NCBI GenBank assembly: GCA_034509735.1
Contig: JACGWO010000002.1
Span: 29,993,636-30,057,635, forward strand
DNA from: Sesamum alatum
Taxonomy: Eukaryota; Streptophyta; Magnoliopsida; Lamiales; Pedaliaceae
Reading direction: 5' to 3'
DNA length: 64,000 nt
In this document: piece after piece, positions 1 to 10,913 of the stretch
Layout: each line of letters opens with the position of its first letter
Position numbering within the stretch: the stretch's first letter is position 1
Position numbers and translations under genes: made by a program
Notes under the pieces: model-generated
The model's input: only the letters and a program-made list of their open reading frames with translations
The model's database searches: none
What the model was told of the DNA's origin: nothing

Positions 1-443
1 GGTGAAATGATGCGTCTATTTGAGTGAAATGGTATGTCCTTTGGGTGAAATGATGCATCCATTCGGATGAAAGGTCATAACCTTTCAAAGGCATCTTTTC
101 TGACTGGACATGTCCGTTCGATACATCTTTTTCCCACTTCTATAAATAGGCACCCCATTTTATTTCATTATTTATTGAACTCATTCATAACATTCGTAAG
201 CGTAAAAGCATTTCGCAAGTAGATTTTAGCAAGAGAGTTTCAAAATATTGTTTGGTTCGTCGTTTCTCAAAGTTTATAGTGTTGTTACTTTGAGATAGAA
301 AGTCGTTGTATCTTGGGAGACAAGTTGCCGATTCCGTGACCACCATAGCAGGGCAATAATTGTCTTAAAGTAAAAAGTCTAACTCTTGCCTTGACTTCAT
401 AGTACACAATTTCCCACACTATCCATCTCATTCATTTCCTATA
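1..443 (+). repeat. 5' LTR of Ty1-copia element A, left end outside the window
   Basis: This stretch matches the split 3' LTR of the same element (4879-5266 plus 30712-30959). Position 1 aligns with 5069, so about 190 bp lie before the window and the full LTR would be about 630 bp. A TATA box is at 141-150. The right edge at 443 is set by loss of similarity to the 3' copy, which ends in CTACA at 30959; here the equivalent end has drifted to CTATA. The copies differ by roughly 12% by eye, so the insertion is old. Confidence 0.85.
141..150 (+). promoter_or_regulatory. TATA box of element A 5' LTR
   Basis: TATAAATAGG follows a pyrimidine-rich stretch and is repeated at the same place in the 3' LTR (TATAAATA at 5207-5214). 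It is the expected core promoter of the retroelement, with transcription probably starting about 30 bp downstream. Confidence 0.6.
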
Positions 444-460
444 AGTTTAAGACAATTATT
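355..460 (+). other. U5/leader inverted repeat occupying the primer-binding position of A
   Basis: Just after the LTR, where plant copia elements normally carry TGGTATCAGAGC, there is no such site. Instead 446-460 is a perfect 15-bp reverse complement of 355-369 inside the LTR. The LTR half is also kept in the 3' LTR copy. The two halves could form a U5-leader stem, or the element could use an unusual primer. Confidence 0.5.
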
Positions 461-473
461 TGTCATTGGGTAT

Positions 474-1117
474 TATGGCGACAGGTCTGCTGCTACCAAT
501 CCGGCTATGACGACTAGATCTGCTGCTACTAATTCGGCTACTATGGCTATCCAACCACATGTGCTACAACTGAATGTTGCTTAAGGAGAAAGGCCGGAGA
601 AATTCTCCAGTAACGACTTTAAGAGATGACATCAAAAAATGTTGTTCTACCTCACTACATTGAGCTTAGCTAGGTTATTAAGTGACCCGTTGTTTCTGAG
701 GGGGGACTAATCCCCAACATAGGGCGGCTTTTGATGCATGGGACTGGGGATTTTCTATGTAGAAACTACATCCTCAATGGCTTGAGCGATACTTTGTACA
801 ACTTATATAGCTCAGCCAAGACTGCAAAAGCCCTTGGGAATCCTTGGAAAAGAAATACAAAATGGAGGATGCTAGCTTGAAGTAATTCATAGTCGGGAAG
901 TTCTCGGAATTCAAAATGGTGGATTCGAAAACAGTAATAAGCCAAGTCCAAGAATTTCAAATGATCTTGCATGATTTTCATGCGGAAGGAATGAGGCTCA
1001 ATGAATCCTAGTGGAAGGAAATGAGGCTTGAGGATTTGATTGTCAGACTACGGATTGAAGAAGACAATCAATTGTCTGAGGTGAAATCCAAAAAGCTAAA
1101 TTGAGCCTAAGGCAAAT
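474..1117 (+). pseudogene. Element A gag, N-terminal part, degenerate
   Basis: Reading across several frames, the region keeps the layout of Ty1-copia gag (UBN2-like): a segment around 594-660 resembling the EKFSSNDFKR...QKMLFYLTTL pattern, followed by the helical part up to the zinc-knuckle ORF that begins at 1118. Stop codons and frame changes interrupt it repeatedly, so no capsid protein can be made. The assignment rests on position between the LTR and the nucleocapsid/protease part and on recognisable short motifs. Confidence 0.6.
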
Positions 1118-1796
1118 TTGATGGAGTCAAATGGAAATGCTAGTAACAAACGAAAGCGCACTGATTATAAGCCGAAAAGAGGAAAGGCCAAAATGATAAG
1201 CGGGAATTGCTACAACTGTGGCAAACCTAATCATATGGCCAAGGATTACCGACTCCCTAAGAAAAATCAGGCGCACATTTCCGAGGTCAGTTTTGTGCCT
1301 ATAGATTTGGGAGAACTCAACCTCTCGGTCGTGGTGTTTGAAGCCAATTTGGTTGATAACCCAAGGGAGTGGTGGCTTGATACTAGCGCTACCCGCCATA
1401 TCTGTTCTAACAAGAATATGTTCTCAACGTACACACCAATCAATGGGAGGAAGTTGTTTATGGAAAATTCAGTGACTTTTTGACATTGTTGGGCTCAACA
1501 AGGTGGTACTAAAGATTACCTCAGGCATGGAACTCACTCTGACCGATGTGTTGCACGTTCCAGACATCCGAAAGAACTTAATGTTTGGATCACTGTTAGT
1601 TAAGAGTGGGTTTAGACTAGTATTTGAGTCTAACAAATTTGTACTTACAAAGAACAACCACTTTATAGGGAAAGGGTATGCCGAGAAAGGGTTGTTCAAG
1701 ATGAATATAATGATTGTAACGCGTAATTTTCAAAGCAATAAAACTATGACTTCTACTTACTTGATTGATGTTGTGACTTATGGCATGTCAGGTTAG
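1118..1796 (+). pseudogene. Element A nucleocapsid and aspartic protease, broken
   Basis: The first reading frame (1118-1483) has a CCHC zinc knuckle, CYNCGKPNHMAKDY, in which the last cysteine has become tyrosine. Next comes the protease start WWLDTSATRHIC, where the usual D-S/T-G-A active site reads DTSA. A stop at 1481-1483 and a frame change carry the reading to 1503-1796, which continues the protease with a typical ADVLHVP-like stretch (TDVLHVPDIRKNL). The zinc knuckle would package RNA and the protease would cut the Gag-Pol polyprotein; both have lost key residues. Confidence 0.75.
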
Positions 1797-1799
1797 GAC

Positions 1800-2788
1800 A
1801 TGTTAATTATAACACTGTACGAAGATTAGTAAGTTTGAATTTATTGTCTTCATTTGCAATAAGTATTGAACACAAATGTGAAATTTATGTTGAAGCTAAA
1901 ATGGCCAACGTGCCATTTCAATCTGTTGAAAGAAAGATATCACCTCTAGAATTAATTAACAGTGATATATGTGCTTTAAAATTTGTGAAAACTAGAGGTG
2001 GGAAAAAGTATCTTATTATTTTTATTGATGATTGCACAAGATACTGTTATGTTTACTTGTTGAGAAGTAAGGATTAGGCGTTAGAGGCCTTTAAACATTG
2101 TAAGAATGAGGTTGAAAATCAACTTAGCAGAACTATAAAAGCCATACGCAGTTATAGAGGTGGCGAATATGGAGCTCCATTTGAGGAATTTTGTTCAAAA
2201 TTTGGCATAATTATCAGACTACTGCTCTTTATTTACCTCGGTCGAATGACATTGCTGAAAGAAAGAATCGTACTATCAAGGAAATGATAAATGCTATGTT
2301 GATAAGTTCTGGCTTACCCCAAAACCTGTTTGGGGGGGGGGGGGGAGGCGATTCTTCCAGCAAACCACATTCTTAATAAAGTACCACACAAAGGTAAAAA
2401 TGGAACTTCTTATGAACTTTCGAAATGTCATAAACCTTCCTACAAGTATCTTAAAGTGTGGGGGTGTTTGGTTAAGGTAGAAGTATCAAAGCCTAAACAA
2501 GTAAAAATAGGGTAAAAGACCGTTGATTGCATATTCATTGGATATGCGAATAACAGTAGTGCATATCGGGTTTTAGTGCACAAATCAACAATTCTTGATA
2601 TACATGAAAATACAATCATTGAATCAAGGAATGTTGTTTTCATTGAAAATATCTTTCCTTACAAGGAGAGGAAAGAACAAGAGAGTTCTAGAAAAAGAAC
2701 TTGTGAAATTGCAAATGGTGATCATCAAAAGGATGAAGAACCTAAACGCAGCAGGAGGACTAAAAACAACCAAATCGTTTGGTCCTGA
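1800..2788 (+). pseudogene. Element A integrase, broken into several frames
   Basis: Fragments at 1835-2077, 2191-2376, 2330-2515 and 2576-2788 follow the order of a copia integrase: an early catalytic stretch with YLIIFIDDCTRYCYVY, then ERKNRTIKEM near the catalytic glutamate, then the C-terminal SYKYLKVWGC and IFIGYA motifs. The enzyme would insert the cDNA into host DNA. The gene has in-frame stops and a run of 14 G at 2332-2345, where relatives have a short tryptophan/glycine-coding stretch. It cannot be functional. Confidence 0.8.
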
Positions 2789-4351
2789 TTTTTTAACTTA
2801 TTTGTTAGAAAATGAATCAAAGACAATCAATGAAGCATTATCAAGTCTAGAAGCACCATCCTGGAAAGAGGCTATCAACAGTGAAATTGAATCCATTATG
2901 CAAAACCATACTTGGTAGTTGGTGGATCTCCCTCCTGGTTGCAAACCATTAGGATGTAAATGGATTCTAAAAAGGAAGTACAAGGTTGATGGATTAATAG
3001 ATAAATACAAAGTAAGGTTGGTAGCTAAAAAGGGTTCAAACAAAAAGAAGGCCTTGACTTCTTTGATACATATTCACCAGTTACTAGAATGACGTTAATT
3101 CGAGTGTTTATAGCTATTGTTGCACTGTATGATTTGGAAATACATCAAATGGATGTTAAGACAGCATTCTTGAATGGCGAGTTAGATAAAGAGATCTACA
3201 TGGAACAACCTGAAGGGTTTGTCGTTCCTAGCCAAGAAAAGAAGGTCTGTAGACTCGTCAAATCGTTGTATAGGCTTAAACAAGCTCCTAAGTAATGGCA
3301 TGAAAAATTTGATCGTACTATGTTATCAAATGGTTTCAAATCAATGAGTGTGATAAATGTGGATATGTGAAAAGCACTTACAACTCCTTTAACATAGTAT
3401 GTCTATATGTAGATGACATGTTGATAATGGAAGTAGTCCGCGACATCCTTTTGACTACCAAAGGAATGTTAACAAAACATTTTGATATGAAAGACATGAG
3501 TTTAGCTAACGTATTAGAGATTAAGATCTCTAAAACGTCAGATGGACTGGTCCTATCACAATCTCATTATATTGGGACTGTGATTAGAAAGTTCAAAAGT
3601 TACGACAGTCCACCTGGTAAGACTCATGTAGATCTAAGTCTACACTTAGCAAAGAACAAAGGTGAACCCGAATGTCAAGTTGAATACTCAAGAATACTTG
3701 GTAGTTTGATGTATATCATGAATTGCACTCGTCCTGATATTGCTCAATCAGTAAACAAATTGAGTAGATTTACAAGTAATCCTAGCAAAGATCATTGGAA
3801 GAGGTTAATTAGGGTCATTCGATACCTAAAATACACTTCAAACTATGGATTACATTATACGAGATATCCAACTATCTTGGAAGGATATAGTGATGCCAAT
3901 TGGACATCCGATACTAAAGATACTAAGTCCACAAGTGGCTATGTATTCACCATTGGAGGTGGTGCAGTATCTTGGAAGTCCTCAAAACAAACGTGCATAG
4001 CTCGTTCCACAATAAAATCTGAGTTTATAACTTTAGATAAAGCTAGAGAAGAAGCTGAACGGCTTCGTAGTTTCTTGGAGTATATTCCTTGTTGGACTAA
4101 CCAGTACTTGCAATTATGATGCATTGTGCTAGTCAATCGGCTTTGGAAGGGCAGAAAGCAATATGTATAATGATAAGTCGAGACATATATGTCGAAAACA
4201 TAATACCAAAAGACATTTGATCTTTAATAGAATCATATCTATTGACTATATAAAGTCAAAGGATAATTTAGCAGATCCATTGACGAAAGGCCTTTCTAGA
4301 GATCAAGTATACTGTTCATCGAGGAGAATGGGATTAAAATCCTCCAATTAA
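2789..4351 (+). pseudogene. Element A reverse transcriptase and RNase H, broken
   Basis: Copia-type reverse transcriptase begins near 2790 (SWKEAINSEIESIMQNHTW) and runs through QMDVKTAFLNGELDKEIYM (about 3149-3205) and the catalytic YVDDML motif (about 3403-3423). The long ORF 3367-4119 covers the palm/thumb end and RNase H, with SDANWTSD and [17 protein letters not shown] further piece at 4163-4351 ends in the family-typical DNLADPLTKGL. Stops after the W of NHTW, at 3293 and at 4119 show it is dead. The order PR-IN-RT-RH is diagnostic of Ty1-copia rather than Ty3-gypsy. Confidence 0.88.
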
Positions 4352-4878
4352 AACTTTATAGTAGTAACCCAACCTTGTTGACTAGAGATCCTAAGATCTT
4401 GGGTCAATGGGACAACTAAGTTATAAAGATTGTGGAAAGCACTGGAGTTTTACTCCGTTCCAGTCCTATGACAAAAAGTGCTGTCAGTAAAAGGATAGAG
4501 GTTAAGCTATAAGCTTTTAATGATTCATATTATAAGTCAAGAACATTATAGGAGATCACCTATAGAAGTGTGAAGACGGGCCGCTTCAAATGTAAAACAC
4601 TTATGAATCCAAGATGGAGTCCAGGGCCAAAACGGACTCAATCGTGAGAACCAAAGATATTAGAGAAGGCATTGTGGGGGTACCATTGTCTTGGTTTACA
4701 CCAACGACTGAACGGTTCAAGACATCATGTTCACTGATTAGCCAAGTAAATCCGATGGTATTCCCCTAAGGAAGGTTCAAAGCCACAAACTACCTATCCT
4801 GATGCAATGACTTCTAGTTTGAAACTCTCTAAAGTGTCTGCATGCTCATATGCATTAATTTTCATTCATGTGGGGGAT
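4352..4878 (+). other. Element A 3' untranslated region with polypurine tract
   Basis: No coding signal is visible. The stretch ends in a purine-rich GTGGGGGATTG directly before the 3' LTR start TGTTGG at 4879, which fits a polypurine tract priming plus-strand synthesis. Confidence 0.6.
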
Positions 4879-5266
4879 TGTTGGAAAAATGGGGAACAAT
4901 AAATTAAAGAATAAATCGTGACAAGTAATTAGTTACAATGTGCGACGCATAACAAGCTCGTGATAGCTCATGACAAGTGAATGATGGTTGATAACTTCCA
5001 ATCATCATCCGACCGTGTCTAAATCAACCGAATAGGTGCCTCCTTAGGTTGAAAGAATGTGCCCATTGGGTGAAACAATGTATCTATTTAAGTGAAATGG
5101 TATGTCCTTTGGGTGAAATGATGCATCCTTTCAGATGAAAGGTCATAACCTTTCAAAGGCATCTTTTCTGACTGGACATGTCCGTTCGATACACCTTTCC
5201 AACTCCTATAAATAGGCCTCCCATTTCATTTCATTATTCATTCAACTCATCCATAGCATTCTTAAG
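4879..5266 (+). repeat. 3' LTR of element A, left part (split by B)
   Basis: The LTR starts TGTTGGAAAA after the polypurine tract and aligns to the 5' LTR from 5069 onward. It stops abruptly at 5266 where element B begins. The rest of the LTR resumes at 30712. The base run TTAAG at 5262-5266 and GTAAG at 30712-30716 are the slightly diverged 5-bp TSD of B. Confidence 0.88.
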
Positions 5267-5597
5267 TGATGAGGATAAATTGGACAGGCCTGGCCCAAGC
5301 CCAACAAGTGAAACCCAAGAGTAACAAAGGCCTTATTTGGGCCCGAATCCAAGTAGCCCACCTTACGAAGCGTAAGGAGGAAGGACCCGCGTCTGTACCT
5401 GTCCAAATGGAGGAATGAGGCTTAGATGTGTATGGCTAACAATAGTTGGCCCAACCTCGCTTGCATGGCCTGATGGCCCAGAACAATGGACACAAGGGTT
5501 GCTAGCATGGCGATAGAGTATCCACGCCATCCGCCAGTGAGGCAGAGTAACCGAATTCCAAGAAGGACGCCAAGTGGAATACACCCTTATCCGCCAG

Positions 5598-6070
5598 TGT
5601 GACACCTTGTTCGTAATTACATTCTATCTTATACGAAATCCACATTAATCCACTAAAAGAAACTATGGTTTACTCAATATATTACGTAGACATTAAGGAT
5701 TGGCATACATCATCAAAACTTTGTAATAATCCTCGACCTTAGCTATAACGAAAGGAGAAAAGTGAAGTTTCTATTTTATTAAAAAACTTAAAAAAATACA
5801 AATCCACTGAAAATCCCATAACTATGTAATTGTGTAGCTAAGGCTACCAACTTAGGATATCACTATTGACCCACCTAGTAATAGCGATGATCGGCTAGCC
5901 ATTGTGACTTATGTCATGAAAAATATGCGACAAGGATTGAGCTGCCTACTCAATAAGTATAACTAATCGACTTATATATATACGCACATAAACAATAGAG
6001 TAAGACATGTTATACGTAAGAGGGATGTATAATTAGTGATAATACAATGTAGTTACGTAGGGTTGTCACA
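5598..6070 (+). mobile_element. Solo LTR of an unrelated gypsy-type family inside B's 5' LTR
   Basis: The segment is absent from B's 3' LTR, where the sequence runs CCGCCAGCCTAATCC without a break. It starts TGTGACACC and ends GGTTGTCACA, the inverted TGTGACA...TGTCACA termini common in Ty3-gypsy LTRs. It is flanked by GCCAG (5593-5597) and ACCAG (6071-6075), a 5-bp TSD with one change. A TATATATA stretch sits near 5975. No coding region remains, so this is an LTR left by recombination between a pair. Orientation follows the TATA stretch and is uncertain. Confidence 0.8.
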
Positions 6071-6197
6071 ACCAGCCTAATCCGGAGTTCAAGGGGGAGT
6101 TATCCACCACCCCCCCAGGATCAGGGAGCCATCTCTCAAGCATCTTCCAAAGAGTCCCAATCTTACTAGACTTCCTAACCCGAGAGACTCTTTTGCC

Positions 6198-6204
6198 TAT
6201 AAAT
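6198..6204 (+). promoter_or_regulatory. TATA box of element B 5' LTR
   Basis: GCCTATAAATGTC in this LTR corresponds to GCCTATAAATATC in the 3' copy (30441-30453). It sits about 260 bp before the LTR end, a normal place for a promoter in a 720-bp LTR. Confidence 0.55.
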
Positions 6205-6464
6205 GTCAAGTCTTCACCCTTAATGGGTAATGTATTCCTAATTTTTGCACACTACACAATCGTTTCATGCTAAACCTAACACAATTCTATTATTCACGCA
6301 TATTGTGCTTTCAATTTATCTTTTTATAGCAAATTACTGACTTCAACGTCGGAATGCTATCGCTTTTTTTGCAGGTCCCATTTTCTTGCATTAAGCTAGT
6401 GTTCCGCTTCGAATCTCCTGCCCAATTTCACTCTTTTGATTGAGCGAATTTTGCTCACATCAAC

Positions 6465-6482
6465 TGGCGCCGTCTGTGGGAA
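6465..6482 (+). other. Primer-binding site of element B
   Basis: TGGCGCCGTCTGTGGGAA starts two bases after the LTR. TGG followed by a GC-rich stretch matches the 3' CCA end of a tRNA; the tRNA identity was not checked. Element D has a mutated version of the same site (37299-37318), which ties the two families together. Confidence 0.75.
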
Positions 6483-6496
6483 CACAGAACTAAGAC

Positions 6497-7865
6497 GTGA
6501 GAATTATTAACGCTCTCAATAGTGGACTCGATAAACAGAAGGCGCCAATACGACATTTGATCCTCAAGCTTTGCAGGTGCCGACCAACATCCCTCTGGCT
6601 CCGGCAAGGGATGGTATGGGACCATCCGTCCCCGTTGATCCCCCGTCAAACTCACCTCGCTCCTGCACTTCATCAGATGCTTCCCCGGATAGGGTGTCAC
6701 TAGGGTTGATGGCGGCAATCCAACGGATGATTACAGCTAATGTTCAAACCCCGTGGCTGCGGTGGCCCCTCAGTTCCAGGAGGTTCCCCTAGTGGTTGAT
6801 GGTTAAGGAGAGGTGAATGTTGCCCCTCCCGCTAGGGGTCCCCGTATCCAACCGAGAGAGGCAGTCGCTCCTCCCCCCCAGGCGCGGAATGAGGCTCCTC
6901 CCACTGGGAAGCCCAACTGGGATGCTTGCAGAAGGGTTTGCAGGATGTGCAACAGAGAATGATGGGAGTTCCCCTGGAGGGCCAGGGGGGTATCCCTTTC
7001 AGGTAAGGGGTTATGGCAGATGAGCTGCCGCCCAATTGTCGTACCCCTACCATTGCAGAGTATGATGACACTTCAGACCTTCAGGAGCATTTGTCTCGTT
7101 TTGAGAACGATACTCTCTTGCATAGATACACCGATGGTATCAAATGTCGGGTATTTATTACCACTTTCGCCTGGGCTGCTCAATAATGATTCAATCAGTT
7201 GCCAACGAGATCAGTAGGGAGCTTCTCGAACTTCCGTTCACTGTTCCTGCATCAATTCGCCAGTAGTCGAAAGCACTACAAGACCTCCCTTAGCTTATTC
7301 GCTGTAAAACAGAAGAATTCCGAGTCCCTAAGGGACTATTTACACCGATTTAACACTACGGCCTTAGAGGTTCCGATGACCACCCAAGAGGTCAAAGCGC
7401 CTTCTCCCAGGGTTTGATGGATGGAGGTTTCTTCAAGTTCCTAGCCAAAAAGCCTGCTCTCGACTTTGACAGCCTTCTGGCTAGGACGGCTAAGTACATT
7501 AACATGGAGGAGGCCCGGATGTCCAAGAGGGAGAGCCCGGGAGAGAAGAGAAAGGAGACAAAGGAGGAGGGATCTGCCAAGAAAACAAAAATTGAGTCTC
7601 GACATAGGAATTTTCCCTCTCAGAGGGGAGTCCCCATATATACACCTCTGAATGCTACCATCTCCCAGGCCCTCCTGGCTGTAGAAGACAAAGGGTTGCT
7701 GCATCGCCCCCGCGGGGCAAGGGAAGGGCCAACACGGACAAATAGGATAAGTTCTACTGGTTTCATAATGACTATGGTCACACCATGGACGAATGCCGAC
7801 ACTTCAAGAGCAAGATAGAGCATATAGTGAAAAATGAATATCTTCAGGAGTTTGTGTGATGAGAA
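6497..7865 (+). pseudogene. Element B gag (capsid, nucleocapsid-like end), broken
   Basis: Frame pieces follow Tat gag order. A proline-rich N-terminal part lies at 6571-6792. The capsid (Retrotrans_gag type) runs from about 7030 with a YDDTSDLQEHLSRFEND stretch through FSNFRSLFLHQFASSRKHY and DYLHRFNTTALEV (to about 7390). A lysine/arginine-rich linker lies in 7414-7680. The end, near 7755-7860, resembles FHNDYGHTMDECRHFKSKIE. Two adjacent stops near 7183 and several frame changes break it. It would have formed the virus-like particle. Confidence 0.75.
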
Positions 7866-7877
7866 AAATTCCAGTGC

Positions 7878-8679
7878 ATGGGGTCCTACCAAAGGAAGGA
7901 AACTAGCAAAGGCAAGGAACCAAGAGGCAGGGGCAGAATCCCCTCAGCCCCAACCGTACAGGTGAGGCCCCCTAGGGGGTTTGAAGGAGGACAATGCCCC
8001 CGTAAAGGAGTTATACGCATGATATCTGGAGGTCCTCTTGGGTGGGGGAGGGGGGGGGGGGATTCGCACGGTGCTCGGATGGCGCGAGTTAGAGAAGCTA
8101 AAGGATGCGCCGCCGAAGCAGTATGGGAGGTTGAAGCCCCCTTCAACACCCTTGTCATCCATTTCTCACCAGGAGATGGAGCAACTACGAATATCCCTCA
8201 TAACGATGCATTGGTTATTACGACCATAATCGCAAATTATGAAGTTAGCAGGGTCTTTGTAGACTCAGGGAGTTTTGCGGACATCCTGTTTGGAGAAGCC
8301 TACGACCAAATGCAGTTGGGAAAGATGCCTCTCGAGAAGGTGGACACCTCCTTGTACGGTTTTGCCGGGGATAAGGTACATCCCTGGGGCGTGGTTACGC
8401 TTCCGCTATCCTTAGGGAAAGAACTTCTCCGAAGGATGTGCTTAATTAAGTTTCTAGTAGTGGATATCCCTTCACCTTATAATGTAATTCTGGGGAGACC
8501 CACCCTCAATACCTTTCAAGCCATTATCTCCACCTATCATATGAAGGTTAAATTCCCGGTATTCAGGGGAATAGGGGAGGTCGAAGGTGACCAGCGACAG
8601 TCGCGGAAATGTTACGTAGAGGCCCTGCGGAAAGGAGATAAGAGAGGTGCCCCCGAGTTACCCCTAGACGAGGCCCGTA
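7878..8679 (+). pseudogene. Element B aspartic protease, cut by a solo LTR
   Basis: The open frame from 7878 reads into the retropepsin core VFVDSGSFADILF (D-S-G active site, about 8260-8298) and the second conserved strand YNVILGRPTLNTFQAI (about 8478-8525), as in plant Ty3-gypsy proteases. It stays open to the TSD CCGTA at 8675-8679. Beyond that the frame runs into inserted LTR sequence and soon stops. A run of 12 G at 8050-8061 lies upstream of the core. The protease would mature the polyprotein; here it is separated from RT by 2.2 kb. Confidence 0.82.
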
Positions 8680-10908
8680 TGAAGGACAAGCGGATCCGCC
8701 CGGGAGCGCGAGCGGAAGCGAGAAAAGCGAGATAAGTGCGTAAATTTAAATCAAATTCAAAATACGCGAATCCCAAGGGGTGTACCCTTGGGTGCTCAAC
8801 CGGGCGTTCGATGTAGGATGTGTAAATATTAAAACATATATTTAAACACATAGGGCATAGATATACAATTGAAATCAATCAAAGCGTAATAAACTGTTAC
8901 CTTTGATTGTTTAGCGTATGCTACCGGCTACTAGCGTTGTTCCTTCTCCGGAATGCTCACGAAATCCAAACGTATGGATTCTCCAAAGGTGATCCACACC
9001 ACACCGGAAGAAACACATGTTCTTCTTGCTAGAAAAGAACGGGTTTAGGAAGGAATCGGTTTAAGAGAAGAACACTATGAATTAGTGTTCTCTTAAACTT
9101 ACTTTGTTCTTCTTCTTGATTCAAAATCAAGTGAAGAACACAAGTGTAAGAGAGGGAGGGAGCACGAAATTTTGAGAGAGAGGAGAGGATTTTTGTCTTC
9201 TCTTTTTCCTAGAAAAAGATGAATAATGAATCACTTATGCTAGGTGTTGTATATTCTAATATATATACATAATTAATGTGATTATTGGAATGTGTCTAGG
9301 TTCATCCAAGGATGTATAGATTCATTCCAATCAATCACCATCAATTCTTCAATCAAGCCTACCAACATTTATGGTATGATCAAATCATACCAAAAGGGAA
9401 GAGCTTGATTGGAGTTGATTTGTCTCTTTCCAAAAGAGACAAGTCAACATACCACCTAACATGCAACATGGCTGATTTTGCCTCCTCTAAGGGAGCATGT
9501 CGGCCATGTTTAATTAAGGGAAGAAGTCCAACTTCTTTCTATTCCAAATTAGGAATTATTTCTCCTCTCGGGTATAATTTAACGGACCGGGTTTTATCGT
9601 AATCCAATTACGATGAACCCAATATTAAATCCAATTTAATGTCCACTTAAATTATTCCCGTTGATCTTTTAATCCAATTAAAAGATCCAACGTCTCAACA
9701 TCTCAACTTTCCATATTTAATCGAAAATCCAATTTACCGATTAAATGAAAGCCCGATACAATATCGGCCCGTCCATCCAATGGACTTTCCCTTAAGTAAT
9801 CCAATTACTTATTTTATCCTTCGAGATTGACTCCAAGTTGATCTCTCAACCTCCTCGGTGATTTGTGTGTGACCCTTTAGGTTCACCCTCAGCTAGACTT
9901 GGGCCCGTGTCCCACAAGGGCCCGTTACCATGGGTGGCCGTCTAGCAACGGTCCATGGCACTAGAGACTAGGTGAATTGGCGTGAACATTTAGGCACCGA
10001 TTCCGTACGGGTACGATCCTTCCGTCTACCGTCTCCCGGCCTTAGTCTAGGGTATGGAATTGGGCGTCGGTTCCCATCCTTGACTAGGCATCTATGCTTA
10101 ATACTTGAGACCACGTATGCTTCATTGCGTCGACACAGGAAACCATTCCCTGTTCGACCAACCACTGTGGCCACAGCTTCAAACAGCATGAACGTGTCTC
10201 CGAGTGCATAGGAGATACCTCTGTCACATACTGACAGGGGACGGATCCTCTTCTTGGAATCCACCGTCCTCGCTACACATTCTGACTGCACTGGACAAAG
10301 CTTATGATAATCATCTTACAGAATGATTACCTCTCGCCAGATCCAAGATACAACCGTCCTGTGCACGCGACTGCCATGATCCCTCAAGTCTGAGGATTAC
10401 TCCCGTACTATCGGAACCGGGGAAAACCAATCATACCGACCAAGCCTCCAAGGCTTCCATATGATGATCCCCGCGAGTCAGTCCAGTCGGCTCGACCCCA
10501 GTCGACCAACCCATCAAGATCGTGTAGGCGTCCCACGCCTGTCGCCGATGAAACACGACACTCATCCAATGAACACGACTCTTGACGCAAGTCTCAATAG
10601 GACTCTCGATGCCCTGTCTCGAGGTCCTCGACTTGGAACGTTTCAGACCCAACTCTTAATCAGTTGGTTTCATGACCACCATCCAATGCGTGACCCAACT
10701 GTACGAGTTGTTATCCATAGTCTGTGGGCTTTGTTGCGATATAAGTTAAACACCATTTTAATAAATGTAAGATGAGTGCAACAAAGAAGGTACCATTGAT
10801 GACGAACACTCATCTTATTCATCACATAATAATATTACATTCACATCAAGTTGTCGGATAGGTTACAAATTGCCAAACCTATTGGCTTTCTGGTCACCTA
10901 TTCCAACA
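8680..10908 (-). mobile_element. Solo LTR of copia family E, minus strand, in B's protease-RT junction
   Basis: The reverse complement begins TGTTGGAATAGGTGACCAG and ends TCCTTCA, matching the LTRs of element E almost end to end (2229 bp here, 2228 bp in E's 3' LTR). It is flanked by an exact 5-bp TSD, CCGTA at 8675-8679 and 10909-10913. No internal sequence is left, so LTR-LTR recombination removed the rest. Like E it carries the TGG-loop inverted repeats, seen here as CCA loops on the plus strand between about 9400 and 9850. Confidence 0.93.
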
Positions 10909-10913
10909 CCGTA

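Larger units (their letters stand above)
5267..6462 (+). repeat. 5' LTR of element B
   Basis: Without the 473-bp insertion and its TSD the LTR is about 718 bp, matching the 730 bp of the 3' copy (27785-28171 plus 30369-30711). A TATA box (TATAAAT) lies at 6198-6204 and recurs at 30444-30450. It ends CACATCA, followed after two bases by the primer-binding site. Confidence 0.88.
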
